Source: Sphingomonas sp. Y57 (GTDB taxonomy: Bacteria > Pseudomonadota > Alphaproteobacteria > Sphingomonadales > Sphingomonadaceae). From it: DNA of 64,000 nt. This document shows, piece after piece, positions 34,942-44,281 of the stretch (its first letter is position 1; every line of letters starts with the position of its first letter). The position numbers and the translations under genes were made by a program. Below the pieces are notes generated by a model. The model made no database searches and was not told where the DNA came from. It saw nothing but the letters and a program-made list of their open reading frames with translations. The DNA lies in contig NZ_LDES01000040.1 in assembly GCF_001015195.1 (NCBI RefSeq), positions 18,477 through 82,476 of the forward strand, given 5' to 3'.

Positions 34942-36054
34942 ATGAAGACTCGCGCCGCCGTTGCGTTCGAAGCCAAGAAGCCGCTGGAGATCGTCGAGGT
35001 CGACCTTGAAGGACCGAAGGCCGGCGAAGTGCTGGTCGAGATCATGGCGACCGGAATCTGCCATACCGACGCCTATACGCTCGACGGTTTCGACAGCGAG
35101 GGCATCTTCCCGTCGATCCTGGGTCATGAGGGCGCGGGTGTCGTCCGTGAGGTCGGCGCCGGCGTGACGAGCGTTATTCCCGGCGATCACGTCATTCCGC
35201 TCTACACTCCCGAATGCCGCCAGTGCAAAAGCTGCCTCAGCGGCAAGACCAACCTCTGCACCGCGATCCGCGCGACGCAGGGCAAGGGCGTGATGCCTGA
35301 CGGCACCAGCCGGTTCAGCTACAAGGGCCAGACCATCTTCCACTATATGGGCTGTTCGACCTTCTCGAACTTCACCGTCCTGCCCGAGATCGCTGTCGCC
35401 AAGATCCGGGAGGATGCCCCGTTCCAGACGAGCTGCTACATCGGTTGCGGGGTCACCACCGGCGTCGGCGCGGTGGTCAATACCGCCAAGGTGCAGGTCG
35501 GCGACAATGTCGTGGTGTTCGGCCTGGGCGGCATCGGCCTCAACGTTATTCAGGGCGCGCGGCTGGCCGGCGCGAACAAGATCATCGGCGTCGACATCAA
35601 TCCCGACCGCGAGGAATGGGGCCGCAAGTTCGGCATGACCGACTTCCTCAACAGCAAGGGAATGAGCCGCGAGGACATCGTCGCGAAGATCGTGCTGATG
35701 ACCGACGGCGGCGCCGACTACACCTTCGACGCGACCGGCAACACAGAGGTGATGCGCACCGCCCTCGAGGCCTGCCACCGCGGCTGGGGCACCAGCATCA
35801 TTATCGGCGTGGCTGAGGCCGGCAAGGAGATCTCGACCCGTCCGTTCCAGCTCGTCACTGGCCGCAACTGGCGCGGTACCGCGTTCGGCGGGGCCAAGGG
35901 CCGCACGGACGTTCCCAAGATCGTCGACATGTACATGACCGGCAAGATCGAGATCGACCCGATGATCACCCACGTCATGGGCCTCGAGGAGATCAACACG
36001 GCGTTCGACCTGATGCACCAGGGCAAGTCGATCCGTTCGGTCGTGGTGTTCTGA
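34942..36054 (+). CDS. frmA: S-(hydroxymethyl)glutathione dehydrogenase / class III alcohol dehydrogenase
   Basis: A 370-aa zinc alcohol dehydrogenase oxidising S-hydroxymethylglutathione, the adduct of formaldehyde. Zinc ligands lie in [14 protein letters not shown] and GHEGAGVV, the structural zinc in [17 protein letters not shown], and the NAD motif in [40 protein letters not shown] is characteristic of class III. AAAAGGAG precedes ATG 34942. Operon with a VOC protein and fghA. Confidence 0.96.
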   Translation: MKTRAAVAFEAKKPLEIVEVDLEGPKAGEVLVEIMATGICHTDAYTLDGFDSEGIFPSILGHEGAGVVREVGAGVTSVIPGDHVIPLYTPECRQCKSCLSGKTNLCTAIRATQGKGVMPDGTSRFSYKGQTIFHYMGCSTFSNFTVLPEIAVAKIREDAPFQTSCYIGCGVTTGVGAVVNTAKVQVGDNVVVFGLGGIGLNVIQGARLAGANKIIGVDINPDREEWGRKFGMTDFLNSKGMSREDIVAKIVLMTDGGADYTFDATGNTEVMRTALEACHRGWGTSIIIGVAEAGKEISTRPFQLVTGRNWRGTAFGGAKGRTDVPKIVDMYMTGKIEIDPMITHVMGLEEINTAFDLMHQGKSIRSVVVF

Positions 36055-36083
36055 ACCGGAACTTTCATCGAAGGAGAGACGAG

Positions 36084-36482
36084 ATGGCAGTGATTTCGGG
36101 TGACGGCGTGTTTTCGCACGCCTGTGTGGGAGCCAACGACCTGGCCGGTTCGACGAAGTTCTACGACGCCGCGCTGGCGCCGCTGGGAATCAAGAATCTC
36201 GGGCCGTTCGGCGACAGCGTCATGCTCTATGGCAAGGACAAGCCGGCTTTCCTCGTGCTCAAGCCGGGCAACGGCGAAGCACCCTCGGGTAACGGCGTGA
36301 CGATCGGTTTCGCCGCCGCGAGCCCCGCCGAGGTCGACGGCTTCCACGCGGCCGGCCTCGCCGCCGGCGGAAGCTGCGAAGGCGCGCCGGGGCCGCGCGG
36401 TCACCTGCCGGGTGCCTATGCGGCCTATCTGCGCGATCCGGCGGGCAACAAGGTCTGCACCTACCACTTCACCGCCGCCTGA
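36084..36482 (+). CDS. VOC (glyoxalase-like) family protein
   Basis: A 132-aa vicinal-oxygen-chelate protein. It starts with a beta strand FSHACVGANDLAGSTKFYDAALAPLGI and ends with AYAAYLRDPAGNKVCTYHF, the two metal-ligand ends of the fold (His and a C-terminal acidic/polar residue). Its place between frmA and fghA, 29 bp after frmA, suggests a role with glutathione adducts. No substrate can be named. Confidence 0.85.
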   Translation: MAVISGDGVFSHACVGANDLAGSTKFYDAALAPLGIKNLGPFGDSVMLYGKDKPAFLVLKPGNGEAPSGNGVTIGFAAASPAEVDGFHAAGLAAGGSCEGAPGPRGHLPGAYAAYLRDPAGNKVCTYHFTAA

Positions 36483-36546
36483 TCGATCGGGAGCATTGAC
36501 GGGGGCGCGGGCGATGCCTGCGCCCTTTTGCCTTGAAGGAATGACG

Positions 36547-37392
36547 ATGAGCCTCGAAACCGTCTCCAGCAACCTGTCCTTTGGCGGCGTCCAGGGCGTC
36601 TACAAGCACGCCTCGTCATCGACCGGCACCGACATGACCTTCTCGGTCTATGTCCCGGCGCACGCGCCCGGCGCGAAGTTGCCGGTGGTCTGGTATCTGT
36701 CGGGGCTCACCTGCACCCATGCCAATGTCACCGAGAAGGGCGAGTTTCGGCGCGCCTGCGCCGAGCTGGGCCTGATTTTCGTCGCGCCCGACACCTCACC
36801 GCGCGGCGAGGGCGTCGCCGACGATCCGGACGGAGCCTATGATTTCGGGCTTGGCGCAGGCTTCTACGTCGATGCGACCCGGCCTCCCTTCGCGCCGCAC
36901 TACCGGATGTGGAGCTACGTTACCGAGGAATTGCCAGCGCTGGTCGCCCAGCATTTTCCGGCCGACATGGCGCGACAGTCGATCACCGGCCATTCGATGG
37001 GCGGCCATGGCGCGTTGACCATCGGCCTGACTTTCCCCGACCGTTTTCGCTCGATTTCGGCTTTCGCACCGATCGTCGCGCCGGGACAGGTGCCGTGGGG
37101 CCGCAAGGCGCTGCCGGGCTATCTGGGCGACGATCAGGCTGCGTGGCGTCGCCATGACGCGGTCGCGCTGATCGAGGATGGCGCGCGGGTCAAGGAACTG
37201 CTTGTCGATCAGGGCGAGGCTGACGGTTTCCTCGCCGAGCAGCTCAAGCCAAGCCTGCTGGTCGCGGCCTGTGCCGACGCCGGGATCGATCTGACGCTGA
37301 CCATGCGGCCCGGCTATGACCACAGCTATTATTTCATCTCGACCTTCATGGAGGACCACCTCCGCTGGCACGCGGAGCGGCTGCGGGGGTAG
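36547..37392 (+). CDS. fghA: S-formylglutathione hydrolase
   Basis: A 281-aa serine esterase that hydrolyses S-formylglutathione to formate and glutathione, the second step after frmA. The triad is Ser about 150 (TGHSMGGHGAL), Asp about 226 (DQGEAD) and His about 259 (YDHSYYFI). LSGLTCTHANVTEKGEF is the family block around the oxyanion hole. ATG 36547 is chosen over ATG 36541 because AAGGA is 6 nt before it. Confidence 0.96.
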   Translation: MSLETVSSNLSFGGVQGVYKHASSSTGTDMTFSVYVPAHAPGAKLPVVWYLSGLTCTHANVTEKGEFRRACAELGLIFVAPDTSPRGEGVADDPDGAYDFGLGAGFYVDATRPPFAPHYRMWSYVTEELPALVAQHFPADMARQSITGHSMGGHGALTIGLTFPDRFRSISAFAPIVAPGQVPWGRKALPGYLGDDQAAWRRHDAVALIEDGARVKELLVDQGEADGFLAEQLKPSLLVAACADAGIDLTLTMRPGYDHSYYFISTFMEDHLRWHAERLRG

Positions 37393-37405
37393 ATTCTCCG
37401 TCTTC

Positions 37406-37435
37406 CCGTCATTCCCGCGAAAGCGGGAATGACGG
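37406..37435. repeat. Dispersed palindrome, copy 5 (minimal hairpin)
   Basis: CCGTCATTCCCGC (37406-37418) and GCGGGAATGACGG (37423-37435) are perfect 13-bp arms around GAAA, a GNRA tetraloop when transcribed. It sits between convergent fghA and threonine aldolase and may double as a terminator. Confidence 0.88.
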
Positions 37436-37454
37436 AGGGTTCGGCGGATAGGCT

Positions 37455-38477
37455 TTACCCGATAGCCCCGGCGTCGGCGATCAGCGCATCGACCGCTTCC
37501 GCGCTTGTCGCCCAGGAGCAGACGAAGCGGGCCGATCCGTCCTCGAACCGGGCGAAGCGCCATCCCCGCGCCACCAGCGCGCTCTCGCTGGCTGCATCCA
37601 TCGTCACGAAGACCGCGTTCGACTCCACCGGATAGGCGCGTGCGAAGGGCAGGCCGTCGGCCAGCCGCCGCGCCATCGCATTGGCGTGGCGGGCATGGGC
37701 GATCCAGGGCCGGTCGTCGCCCTTGCCGTCGAGCAGCCCGATCCACGGCGCCGCGAGCAGCCGCATCTTCGAGGTGAGCTGGCCGCTCCGCTTCAGCCGC
37801 TCGTCGAAGCCCTCGGCCAGGCGCTTGTCGAGCAGCACGATCGCCTCGGAAAAGGGCGCGCCGGCCTTCGACCCGCCCAGGATGGCGATGTCGACCCCGC
37901 TGCGAGCGAGCGTCCGTGGATCGAAGCCCGCCGCTACCGCATTGGCGAGCCGAGCGCCGTCGAGATGGAGGCGAAGCCCCGCCTCCCTGGCGCGGCGGCA
38001 CAACAGCGCGAGCGCGGCATCGTCATAGACGGTGCCATATTCGGTCGCGTTGGTCAGCGACAGCGTCGCCGGCTGCCGCTCCCCTGCGCCGCGCGTACGG
38101 GTGAGCGCATGATCGAGGGCGGCGGGTTCGATGCGGCTGTCGACCCCCGCCAACGGCTCGATGTCCAGCCCGCCCCCGAAGAACTGCGGTGCGCCGGCCT
38201 CGGAATTCAGGATATGCGCCTGTTCATAAGCGAGCACCGCCCCCTCGGGCGGACACAGGGTCGCACAGGCAATTGCATTGGCGACGGTACCGGTCGAGAC
38301 GAAGCGCACTTCGGCGTCGGCGTCGAGCAATGTACGGATCGCGTCGGCAGCCCGCGCGGTGATCGGATCGCTGCCATAGCTGGGGACGAAGCCCGCATTG
38401 GCGGCGGCGAAGGTGGCCAGCGCCTCGGGACAGATTCCGGCGGTATTGTCGGAGAAGAAGTCGTGTCGCTCGCGCAT
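37455..38477 (-). CDS. Low-specificity L-threonine aldolase
   Basis: A 340-aa PLP enzyme cleaving threonine to glycine and acetaldehyde. The N terminus HDFFSDNTAGICPEA, the loop FVSTGTVANAIA, Asp173 in LHLDGARLANA and the PLP Lys about 204 in LGGSKAGAPF are family features. ATG 38477 gives the normal length. It follows the SnoaL-like gene by four bases and may be translated with it. Beta-hydroxy amino acids other than threonine may also be substrates. Confidence 0.92.
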   Translation of the reverse strand: MRERHDFFSDNTAGICPEALATFAAANAGFVPSYGSDPITARAADAIRTLLDADAEVRFVSTGTVANAIACATLCPPEGAVLAYEQAHILNSEAGAPQFFGGGLDIEPLAGVDSRIEPAALDHALTRTRGAGERQPATLSLTNATEYGTVYDDAALALLCRRAREAGLRLHLDGARLANAVAAGFDPRTLARSGVDIAILGGSKAGAPFSEAIVLLDKRLAEGFDERLKRSGQLTSKMRLLAAPWIGLLDGKGDDRPWIAHARHANAMARRLADGLPFARAYPVESNAVFVTMDAASESALVARGWRFARFEDGSARFVCSWATSAEAVDALIADAGAIG

Positions 38478-38481
38478 CGGA

Positions 38482-38883
38482 TCAGGCTTGCTCGGGTTCG
38501 AAGATTTCGGACAGGGTGATCCATTGGCCGCCGTCCTGCCGCCAGCGTGCCGTGTAGCGCCCCGACAGCATGGGTTGGCTGCTGCGGGGCTTCCACAACC
38601 CGCGCCACCGACCGGTTTCGGTTGCGCCGGCGCCGTCGGCGGTGACCTCGATCCTGTCTGGAAGCCGCTCATAGGTCAGGAAATCGGGATCGGCGAAGCC
38701 GGCCGCGAAGGCAGCGCGTACCGCTGCCCGTCCCGTGATCGGCCCGCCGCCGCTCGGGATCACCAGTACCCCGTCGGCCATCATCGCGACCGCGCCGTCG
38801 GCGTCGTGTGCCGCGATCCGTCGGTTCGATTCCTCCCGCGCGCGGCGGATGGCGGTTTCGGCGGGGGCGGCGGCGATGATCAC
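38482..38883 (-). CDS. SnoaL-like/DUF4440 nuclear-transport-factor-fold protein
   Basis: A protein of about 133 aa with the NTF2-like cone fold: AIRRAREESNRRIAAHDADGAVAMMADGVLVIPSGG, ITGRAAVRAAFAAGF, and a C-terminal WRQDGGQWITLSEIF strand pair. Such domains are ligand pockets or small isomerases/hydrolases, with no residue set here that names one. GTG 38883 is preferred (AGGG 8 nt upstream). TTG 38919 is an alternative 3 bp after the ferredoxin oxidoreductase stop. Lies between that gene and threonine aldolase. Confidence 0.72.
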   Translation of the reverse strand: MIIAAAPAETAIRRAREESNRRIAAHDADGAVAMMADGVLVIPSGGGPITGRAAVRAAFAAGFADPDFLTYERLPDRIEVTADGAGATETGRWRGLWKPRSSQPMLSGRYTARWRQDGGQWITLSEIFEPEQA

Positions 38884-38922
38884 GCGCGATGCCCTAATCC
38901 GCTGGGCCGCACCCGGCAAGGT

Positions 38923-41900
38923 TCAGGCGGCGACGCTGGCCAGCGCCGGGCTGCGGTTCTCCGCCAGCTCCTTGAGCAGCGCCGCCTTGTGCGCCTCCAC
39001 TTCGGCGATTGCCGCCTTCTTTACGTGGCCGTAGCCGCGGATCGCGTCGGGGAGGCGGGCGAGCTTGATTGCCGTCGCCAGTGTCGCCGGCGACAGGTCC
39101 GCCGCCAGACCGCCGACGAGTTCGAAATAATCCTCGATAAGCCGCCGCTCGGTTCGCCGCTCGTGACTATGGCCGAAGGGGTCGGCCCAGCTGCCTCGAA
39201 TCCCCTTCATCCGCGCGAGCAGGTGGAAGACGGTGAAGACCCATGGTCCGAACCTGCGCTTGCGCGGCCGCCCGGTCGCGGGGTCTCTTCGCGAGAAGAG
39301 GGGTGGCGCCAGATAGACCGCAAGCCGTCCGTGGCCCGAGAGCTGCTCGTTCAACGTTGCCGCGAAGGCCGGATCGGTATGAAGCCGCGCCACTTCATAT
39401 TCGTCCTTGTAAGCCATCAGCTTGTAGGCATTGCGGGCGACGGCCTCGGCGAAGTCCGCTCCGCCTTCGCCGAGCCCGGCGGCGGCACGGCGAACATCGG
39501 CGAGCAGCGCAGTGAAGCGCGCCGCATAGCGCGCGTCCTGATAGGCGGTGAGTTCGGCCGTGAGGCGCGCGATCAGCGTATCGATCGTCTCGGCCTGCGG
39601 CGCGGGCGCGGCGAGCCCGGCCATCTCCTCCACCAGCGCGAGGTCGATCGCGGACAGTCGCCCCCAATCGAACGCGCGTAGGTTGAGCGACACCGCCGCG
39701 CCATTGGCCCTGATCGCGCCGCGCACCGCATCGACGTCGACCGGGATCAGTCCCTTCTGCCAGGCATGGCCGAGCAGTAGCGTGTTGGCGGCGACATTGT
39801 TGCCGAACAACCCCTCGGCGATGCTCGTCGCGCGCAGGCGGTGCGTGGCCCGGGCACGGCGCGTGAGCGTCTCGGTCATCGCCGCGCTCGGCAGCGCGAA
39901 GTCGCGATCGGTGACGACGTCGGCGGTCGGCGTCTCGTCGTCGTTGAGGACGAGGACGGAGCGGTCGGCCGCGATCCGGCGCAGCACGTCCTGCCCCGCC
40001 GCGACGACCATGTCGGTGCCCAGCAGCACGTCGATCTCGCCCGCGCCGACGCGGACGGCATGGATCGGGACCCCTGGCGGTGCGATCCGCACCTGGCTGA
40101 CCACCGCGCCGTTCTTCTGGGCGAGTCCGGTGAAGTCGAGCACTGTGGCGCCGCGCCCGTCGAGATGCGCGGCGGTGCCGAGCAGCGCGCCAATCGTCAG
40201 CACGCCGAGCCCGCCGATGCCGGCGACGTAGATGTTGGCGACGCCGTCCTGCGCGGATCGCTCGGGTTCCGGCAGCGTCGCGAAGCGCTCCGCCTCGAAC
40301 GCCTTCAACCGGTCGCCGTCCGGCTTGCGCAGCACCGCGCCCTCGACCTCGACGAAGCTCGGGCAGAAGCCCTTGGTACAGGAGAAATCCTTGTTGCAGC
40401 TCGACTGGTTAATCCGGCGCTTGCGGCCGAAGCCGGTTTCCAACGGCTCTACCGCGATACAGTTCGACTGGACCGAGCAGTCGCCACAGCCCTCGCAGAC
40501 GCGCGGGTTGATGAAGATGCGCCGGTCGGGATCGGGGAAGTCGCCGCGCTTGCGGCGGCGGCGCTTCTCGGCCGCGCATGTCTGCTCATAGATGATCGCG
40601 GTGACGCCGGGTACGTCGCGCAGCCGCCGCTGCACCTGGTCGAGGTCGTCGCGATGCGCGATCGTCACCCCATCGGCCAGGTCGGACGCGGCGCGCCAGC
40701 GATCGGGATCGTCGCTGACCAGATGGATATCGCCGACGCCTTCGGCCGCGAGCTGGCGGCTGATCCGGGCGGGGTCGATCGCGCCTTCGGCCGGCTGGCC
40801 GCCGGTCATCGCCACCGCGTCGTTGTAGAGGATCTTGAAGGTGATGTTGGCCTGCGCCGCCACCGCCGCGCGGATCGCGAGCAGGCCTGAATGCTGATAG
40901 GTGCCGTCACCCAGATTCTGGAAGATATGGCTGGTCTCGGAGAACGGCGCGGCGCCGACCCATTGCAGGCCTTCCCCGCCCATCTGGCTGAAGGTCGCGG
41001 TCTTGAGCCGGGGCTGGGACAGCGCCATGACGTGGCAGCCGATGCCGCCGCCGGCGATCGACCCTTCGGGCGTCCGCGTGGAGCTATTGTGCGGGCAGCC
41101 TGAACAGAAGAAGGGCTTGCGTGCAGGGAAGGGTACGACCTCGCCCGCCGGCAGCCGGGCCTCGATCGCCGCCAGCCGTGCGGCGAGATCGGTGGTGCCG
41201 GGCAGCCGGCCGACGATCGCCCGCGCCACCATCAGCGGGTCGAATTCCAGTGTCTGCGGCAGCAGCGCGCGGCCGTCGACGTCGGTCTTGCCGGTGACGC
41301 GCGGCCGGGCGCCACTGCGATTGAACAGCGCGACCTTGACCTGTTCCTCGACGACCGGGCGCTTCTCCTCGACGACCAGTATCTCCTCGAAGCCTTCTGC
41401 GAAGGCGAGCAGGCTCGCGCTGTCGAGCGGCCAGCTCATCGCGACCTTGTAGACCGACAGCCCGATCGCCCGAGCGCCGTGTTCGTCCACGCCGAGATTG
41501 GCGAGCGCCTGCATCACGTCCTGGTGCGCCTTGCCGACAGTGACGATGCATAGCCGCCGCCCGCCCCCCTGGAGCACCGGCTGGTCGAGCCGGTTGGCGC
41601 GTGCCCAGGCTATGGCGGCGGGAAGTCGCTCCTCGATCATCCGCCGTTCGAGCTCGGTGCGCTGCGCCGGCCATGCGACGCGCGGATCCCAGTTGAGCCC
41701 GTGCGACGGTACTGCCTCCGCCGGGGACAGGAAGCGCGGATAGCTGTCGGGCAGCTCGAATGATGCGGCGCTTTCGACCACCTCGGCGATCGTCTTCATC
41801 GCCACCCACAGGCCGGAGAAGCGCGATAGCGCGAAGCCGGCGAGGCCGAGCGACAAGATCTCGCCGACCGTCGCGGGCTGAATCACCGGCATCATCACCG

Positions 41901-42396
41901 ACTGGAAAATGCCATCGGTCTGGTGCGGGAACATCGACGATTGCGCGGCATGATCGTCGCCACCGATCGCCAGCACCCCTCCGAGCGGGGAGGTACCCAG
42001 CACATTTGCGTTGCGGAAAACGTCGCCGGTGCGGTCGACGCCGTTGCCCTTGCCGTACCAGATACCGAACACGCCATCGGTGCGGGTCTTGCCGAACGCC
42101 TTGTGCATCTGCGCGCCCCACAGGGCGGTCGCGGCGAGGTCCTCGTTCAGCCCGGGCTGGAAGACGACATCGTGCGCGGCGAGATATTTGGAGGCCTTCC
42201 AGAGCTGCTGGTCATAGGCGCCGAGCGGCGAACCGCGATAGCCGGTGACCAGACCGGCGGTGTTCAGTCCGTTTCGGCGGTCGAGCCGCCGCTGCATCAT
42301 CGGCAGCCGCACCAGCGCCTGGATGCCGGTCATGAAGCTCGGCCCCTCCTCGGCGCCGTAGATGCTCTCGAGGCTGACGATCCGGTCGTGGTGCAT
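38923..42396 (-). CDS. Indolepyruvate ferredoxin oxidoreductase, fused alpha/beta (gamma) form
   Basis: A 1157-aa fused enzyme of the 2-oxoacid:ferredoxin oxidoreductase family, decarboxylating aryl- or branched-chain 2-oxo acids to acyl-CoA. The N-terminal pyrimidine-binding part (about 1-380) is followed by the TPP domain with FCSGCPHNSSTRTPEGSIAG and FQNLGDGTYQHSG (about 430-530). A cysteine set CEGCGDCSVQSNC and CNKDFSCTKGFC (about 640-690) is the ferredoxin-like [4Fe-4S] region. A gamma-type domain (VAGIGGLGVLTIGALLGTAA) and a DUF6537-like tail (from about 890) complete it. A divergent Lrp regulator lies 117 bp upstream. Confidence 0.92.
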   Translation of the reverse strand: MHHDRIVSLESIYGAEEGPSFMTGIQALVRLPMMQRRLDRRNGLNTAGLVTGYRGSPLGAYDQQLWKASKYLAAHDVVFQPGLNEDLAATALWGAQMHKAFGKTRTDGVFGIWYGKGNGVDRTGDVFRNANVLGTSPLGGVLAIGGDDHAAQSSMFPHQTDGIFQSVMMPVIQPATVGEILSLGLAGFALSRFSGLWVAMKTIAEVVESAASFELPDSYPRFLSPAEAVPSHGLNWDPRVAWPAQRTELERRMIEERLPAAIAWARANRLDQPVLQGGGRRLCIVTVGKAHQDVMQALANLGVDEHGARAIGLSVYKVAMSWPLDSASLLAFAEGFEEILVVEEKRPVVEEQVKVALFNRSGARPRVTGKTDVDGRALLPQTLEFDPLMVARAIVGRLPGTTDLAARLAAIEARLPAGEVVPFPARKPFFCSGCPHNSSTRTPEGSIAGGGIGCHVMALSQPRLKTATFSQMGGEGLQWVGAAPFSETSHIFQNLGDGTYQHSGLLAIRAAVAAQANITFKILYNDAVAMTGGQPAEGAIDPARISRQLAAEGVGDIHLVSDDPDRWRAASDLADGVTIAHRDDLDQVQRRLRDVPGVTAIIYEQTCAAEKRRRRKRGDFPDPDRRIFINPRVCEGCGDCSVQSNCIAVEPLETGFGRKRRINQSSCNKDFSCTKGFCPSFVEVEGAVLRKPDGDRLKAFEAERFATLPEPERSAQDGVANIYVAGIGGLGVLTIGALLGTAAHLDGRGATVLDFTGLAQKNGAVVSQVRIAPPGVPIHAVRVGAGEIDVLLGTDMVVAAGQDVLRRIAADRSVLVLNDDETPTADVVTDRDFALPSAAMTETLTRRARATHRLRATSIAEGLFGNNVAANTLLLGHAWQKGLIPVDVDAVRGAIRANGAAVSLNLRAFDWGRLSAIDLALVEEMAGLAAPAPQAETIDTLIARLTAELTAYQDARYAARFTALLADVRRAAAGLGEGGADFAEAVARNAYKLMAYKDEYEVARLHTDPAFAATLNEQLSGHGRLAVYLAPPLFSRRDPATGRPRKRRFGPWVFTVFHLLARMKGIRGSWADPFGHSHERRTERRLIEDYFELVGGLAADLSPATLATAIKLARLPDAIRGYGHVKKAAIAEVEAHKAALLKELAENRSPALASVAA

Positions 42397-42513
42397 TGGT
42401 TGATCCTCCCCGCGAAGGATAATCCAAGCTCGCTAGGAAAGGTCACCAAACTGCGCTTTGTAATGTGCCAATATTAGTCCATATAACCACGATTATTTCT
42501 GCTGGTGGTGCAT

Positions 42514-42993
42514 ATGAACGCGGATGGTTCGCTCGATTCCTATGATGCCCGCATCCTGCGGCGGCTGGCCGAGGACGGCCGCATCACCTGGCGGGATCTG
42601 GCGGTGGAGATCGGGCTGTCTCTGACGCCGACCCTGCGGCGCGTCCGCCTGCTCGAGGAGGCGGGCTATATCACCGGCTATTTCGCTGGACTGGACGAGA
42701 GACGGCTGGCGGGGGCGATGATCGTTTTCATCTCGGTCACCCTCGAACGGCAGGTGCGCGACATCCTCGAAAGCTTCGAGGAACGGGTGAGCGCGCTGCC
42801 CGAGATCATGAGCGGCTTCCTGATGACCGGCGGGGCGGACTATCTGCTCCGCGCCGTCGTCCGCGACCTCGATCATTACCGCCACCTGCTCGACGACCTC
42901 ACCCGTATCCCCGGCGTCGCGCACATCCAGAGCAGCTTTGCGCTCAAGTCCTTCATCAACCGGCCGGCACCGATCGTCCGGTCAGCCGTGTAG
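42514..42993 (+). CDS. Lrp/AsnC-family transcriptional regulator
   Basis: A 159-aa regulator with an N-terminal helix-turn-helix (LDSYDARILRRLAEDGRITWRDLAVEIGLSLTPTLRRVRLLEEAGYITGY) and the RAM ligand-binding domain (VFISVTLERQ..VRDILESFEERVSALPEIMSGFLMTGGADYLLRAVV). ATG 42514 is chosen; two GTG codons just before it extend it by three residues. It is divergent from the indolepyruvate ferredoxin oxidoreductase, a common pairing, and probably senses an amino acid or its oxo acid. Confidence 0.92.
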   Translation: MNADGSLDSYDARILRRLAEDGRITWRDLAVEIGLSLTPTLRRVRLLEEAGYITGYFAGLDERRLAGAMIVFISVTLERQVRDILESFEERVSALPEIMSGFLMTGGADYLLRAVVRDLDHYRHLLDDLTRIPGVAHIQSSFALKSFINRPAPIVRSAV

Positions 42994-43154
42994 GGCGCAC
43001 GCCGGTTCGCTCCACAACGGTTCGTCGCACGCCGCACTCGAACGGACGGCTAGGCCGCCCGCCCGGCGCCCCGCGTTCATCTGGCAGACAGGTCGATCTG
43101 AACAGGCAAGTGCGATGGGGGAAAGAAAATGGGGGAGGATGAAGGAGCCGCACG

Positions 43155-44042
43155 ATGTGTGTTAATTCCAAGAGCCCAAAGATTCGATTCCTGCTCATGA
43201 TGCTGGCCGTCTCCGCTTCGGGTAGCCTGTCGGCCCAGCAGCAGAACTTGCACGATCCCAACATCGTCGTGGATGGCGTGCCCATTCCCGACCCCTCGAC
43301 CATGACCAAGGGGCCTGAGGTCAAGGGTGTCATTTCCGCCCGCAACGGCAACCGGATCAAGGTCACGACAGCCGACGGCAGCAGCACTGTCATCGGCATC
43401 AGCGATGCCACCCAGATCAAGGCGGCAGCGGGGCTGTTCGGCAGCAATCGCAACAAATTGACCGCCGACGCGCTGCTCAACGGGCTTCCGGTCACGGTCA
43501 AGACGATGCAGCCGGCGGAAGGCCAATATGGGATGTTGGTGGCCAGCCAGGTCAGTTTCCGTAACAGCGACCTCAAGACCGCGACGATGATCCGCAATGC
43601 AACCGACCAGCGGTTCGAGGAGCAGACCGCGGCGACCGAGGCGCTGCGCGGCCGTATGGGCGACATCGACAAATATAACATCAAGAGCACGACCAACGTG
43701 CACTTCGATGTCGGCAAGGCGGAACTGTCGCCCGAGGACAAGGCCAATCTCTGCAGCACGGCCAGTGCGGCGCAGGCGACCGAGAACGCCCTGATGCTGG
43801 TCGTCGGCTACACCGATTCGACCGGCAGCGACGAGTTCAACCAGGAACTCAGCGAAAAGCGGGCCAGCCGGGTCATCAACTATCTGCAGCAGGCCTGCGG
43901 GTGGAAGCCGTATCGCATGCTGACCCCGACCGGCATGGCCAAGGCGGACCCGGCGGCGAGCAACGACACGCCCGAAGGCAAGGCCCAGAACCGTCGCGTC
44001 GCCGTGAACATCCTGGTCAGCAAGAGCGTCGACAACCTCTGA
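43155..44042 (+). CDS. OmpA-family C-terminal domain protein
   Basis: A 295-aa exported protein with a signal peptide (cleavage about SGSLSA-Q, residue 27). Residues about 30-160 form an unassigned beta-rich domain (GVISARNGNRIKVTTADGS, repeated short strands). The OmpA-like peptidoglycan-binding domain begins about 185: TNVHFDVGKAELSPEDKANL, LMLVVGYTDSTGSDEFNQELSEKRASRVINYL and NRRVAVNILV, with the diaminopimelate-binding Asp and Arg in place. ATG 43155 sits close after GGAGCC. It probably tethers the envelope to the wall. Confidence 0.88.
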   Translation: MCVNSKSPKIRFLLMMLAVSASGSLSAQQQNLHDPNIVVDGVPIPDPSTMTKGPEVKGVISARNGNRIKVTTADGSSTVIGISDATQIKAAAGLFGSNRNKLTADALLNGLPVTVKTMQPAEGQYGMLVASQVSFRNSDLKTATMIRNATDQRFEEQTAATEALRGRMGDIDKYNIKSTTNVHFDVGKAELSPEDKANLCSTASAAQATENALMLVVGYTDSTGSDEFNQELSEKRASRVINYLQQACGWKPYRMLTPTGMAKADPAASNDTPEGKAQNRRVAVNILVSKSVDNL

Positions 44043-44049
44043 TCAGCGC

Positions 44050-44069
44050 GGGGCGGGTTCGCCCGCCCC
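44050..44069 (+). terminator. UUCG-capped hairpin after the OmpA-domain gene
   Basis: GGGGCGGG (44050-44057) and CCCGCCCC (44062-44069) form a perfect 8-bp stem with a TTCG tetraloop, 8 bp after the stop. No T-run follows, so it may slow or stabilise the mRNA end. Confidence 0.6.
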
Positions 44070-44113
44070 GGCGTTTCGGCGCATGCCATGGCTGAGGCGA
44101 GGCCCGCAGGCAA

Positions 44114-44156
44114 GGGCCCGCAGGTCTCCGGGGAAGCGATAGAAACCTGCGGGCCC
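44114..44156. repeat. Second hairpin between the OmpA and phosphodiesterase genes
   Basis: GGGCCCGCAGGT (44114-44125) and ACCTGCGGGCCC (44145-44156) are perfect 12-bp arms with a 19-nt loop. It lies between convergent genes and may act as a bidirectional terminator. A partial direct copy of the first arm (GGCCCGCAGG) precedes it at 44101-44110. Confidence 0.7.
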
Positions 44157-44281
44157 GCCTCCAGAACGACCGCTCGGTGGGGGCGGTCGGCGTTAGGAAC
44201 CGTCCTGTCCAGCACCGGTTCCATCGGTATCTGGACACGGCGTCGATCGTCCTCCCCGAAGGACGGGGGCTTGCTTCCGGC

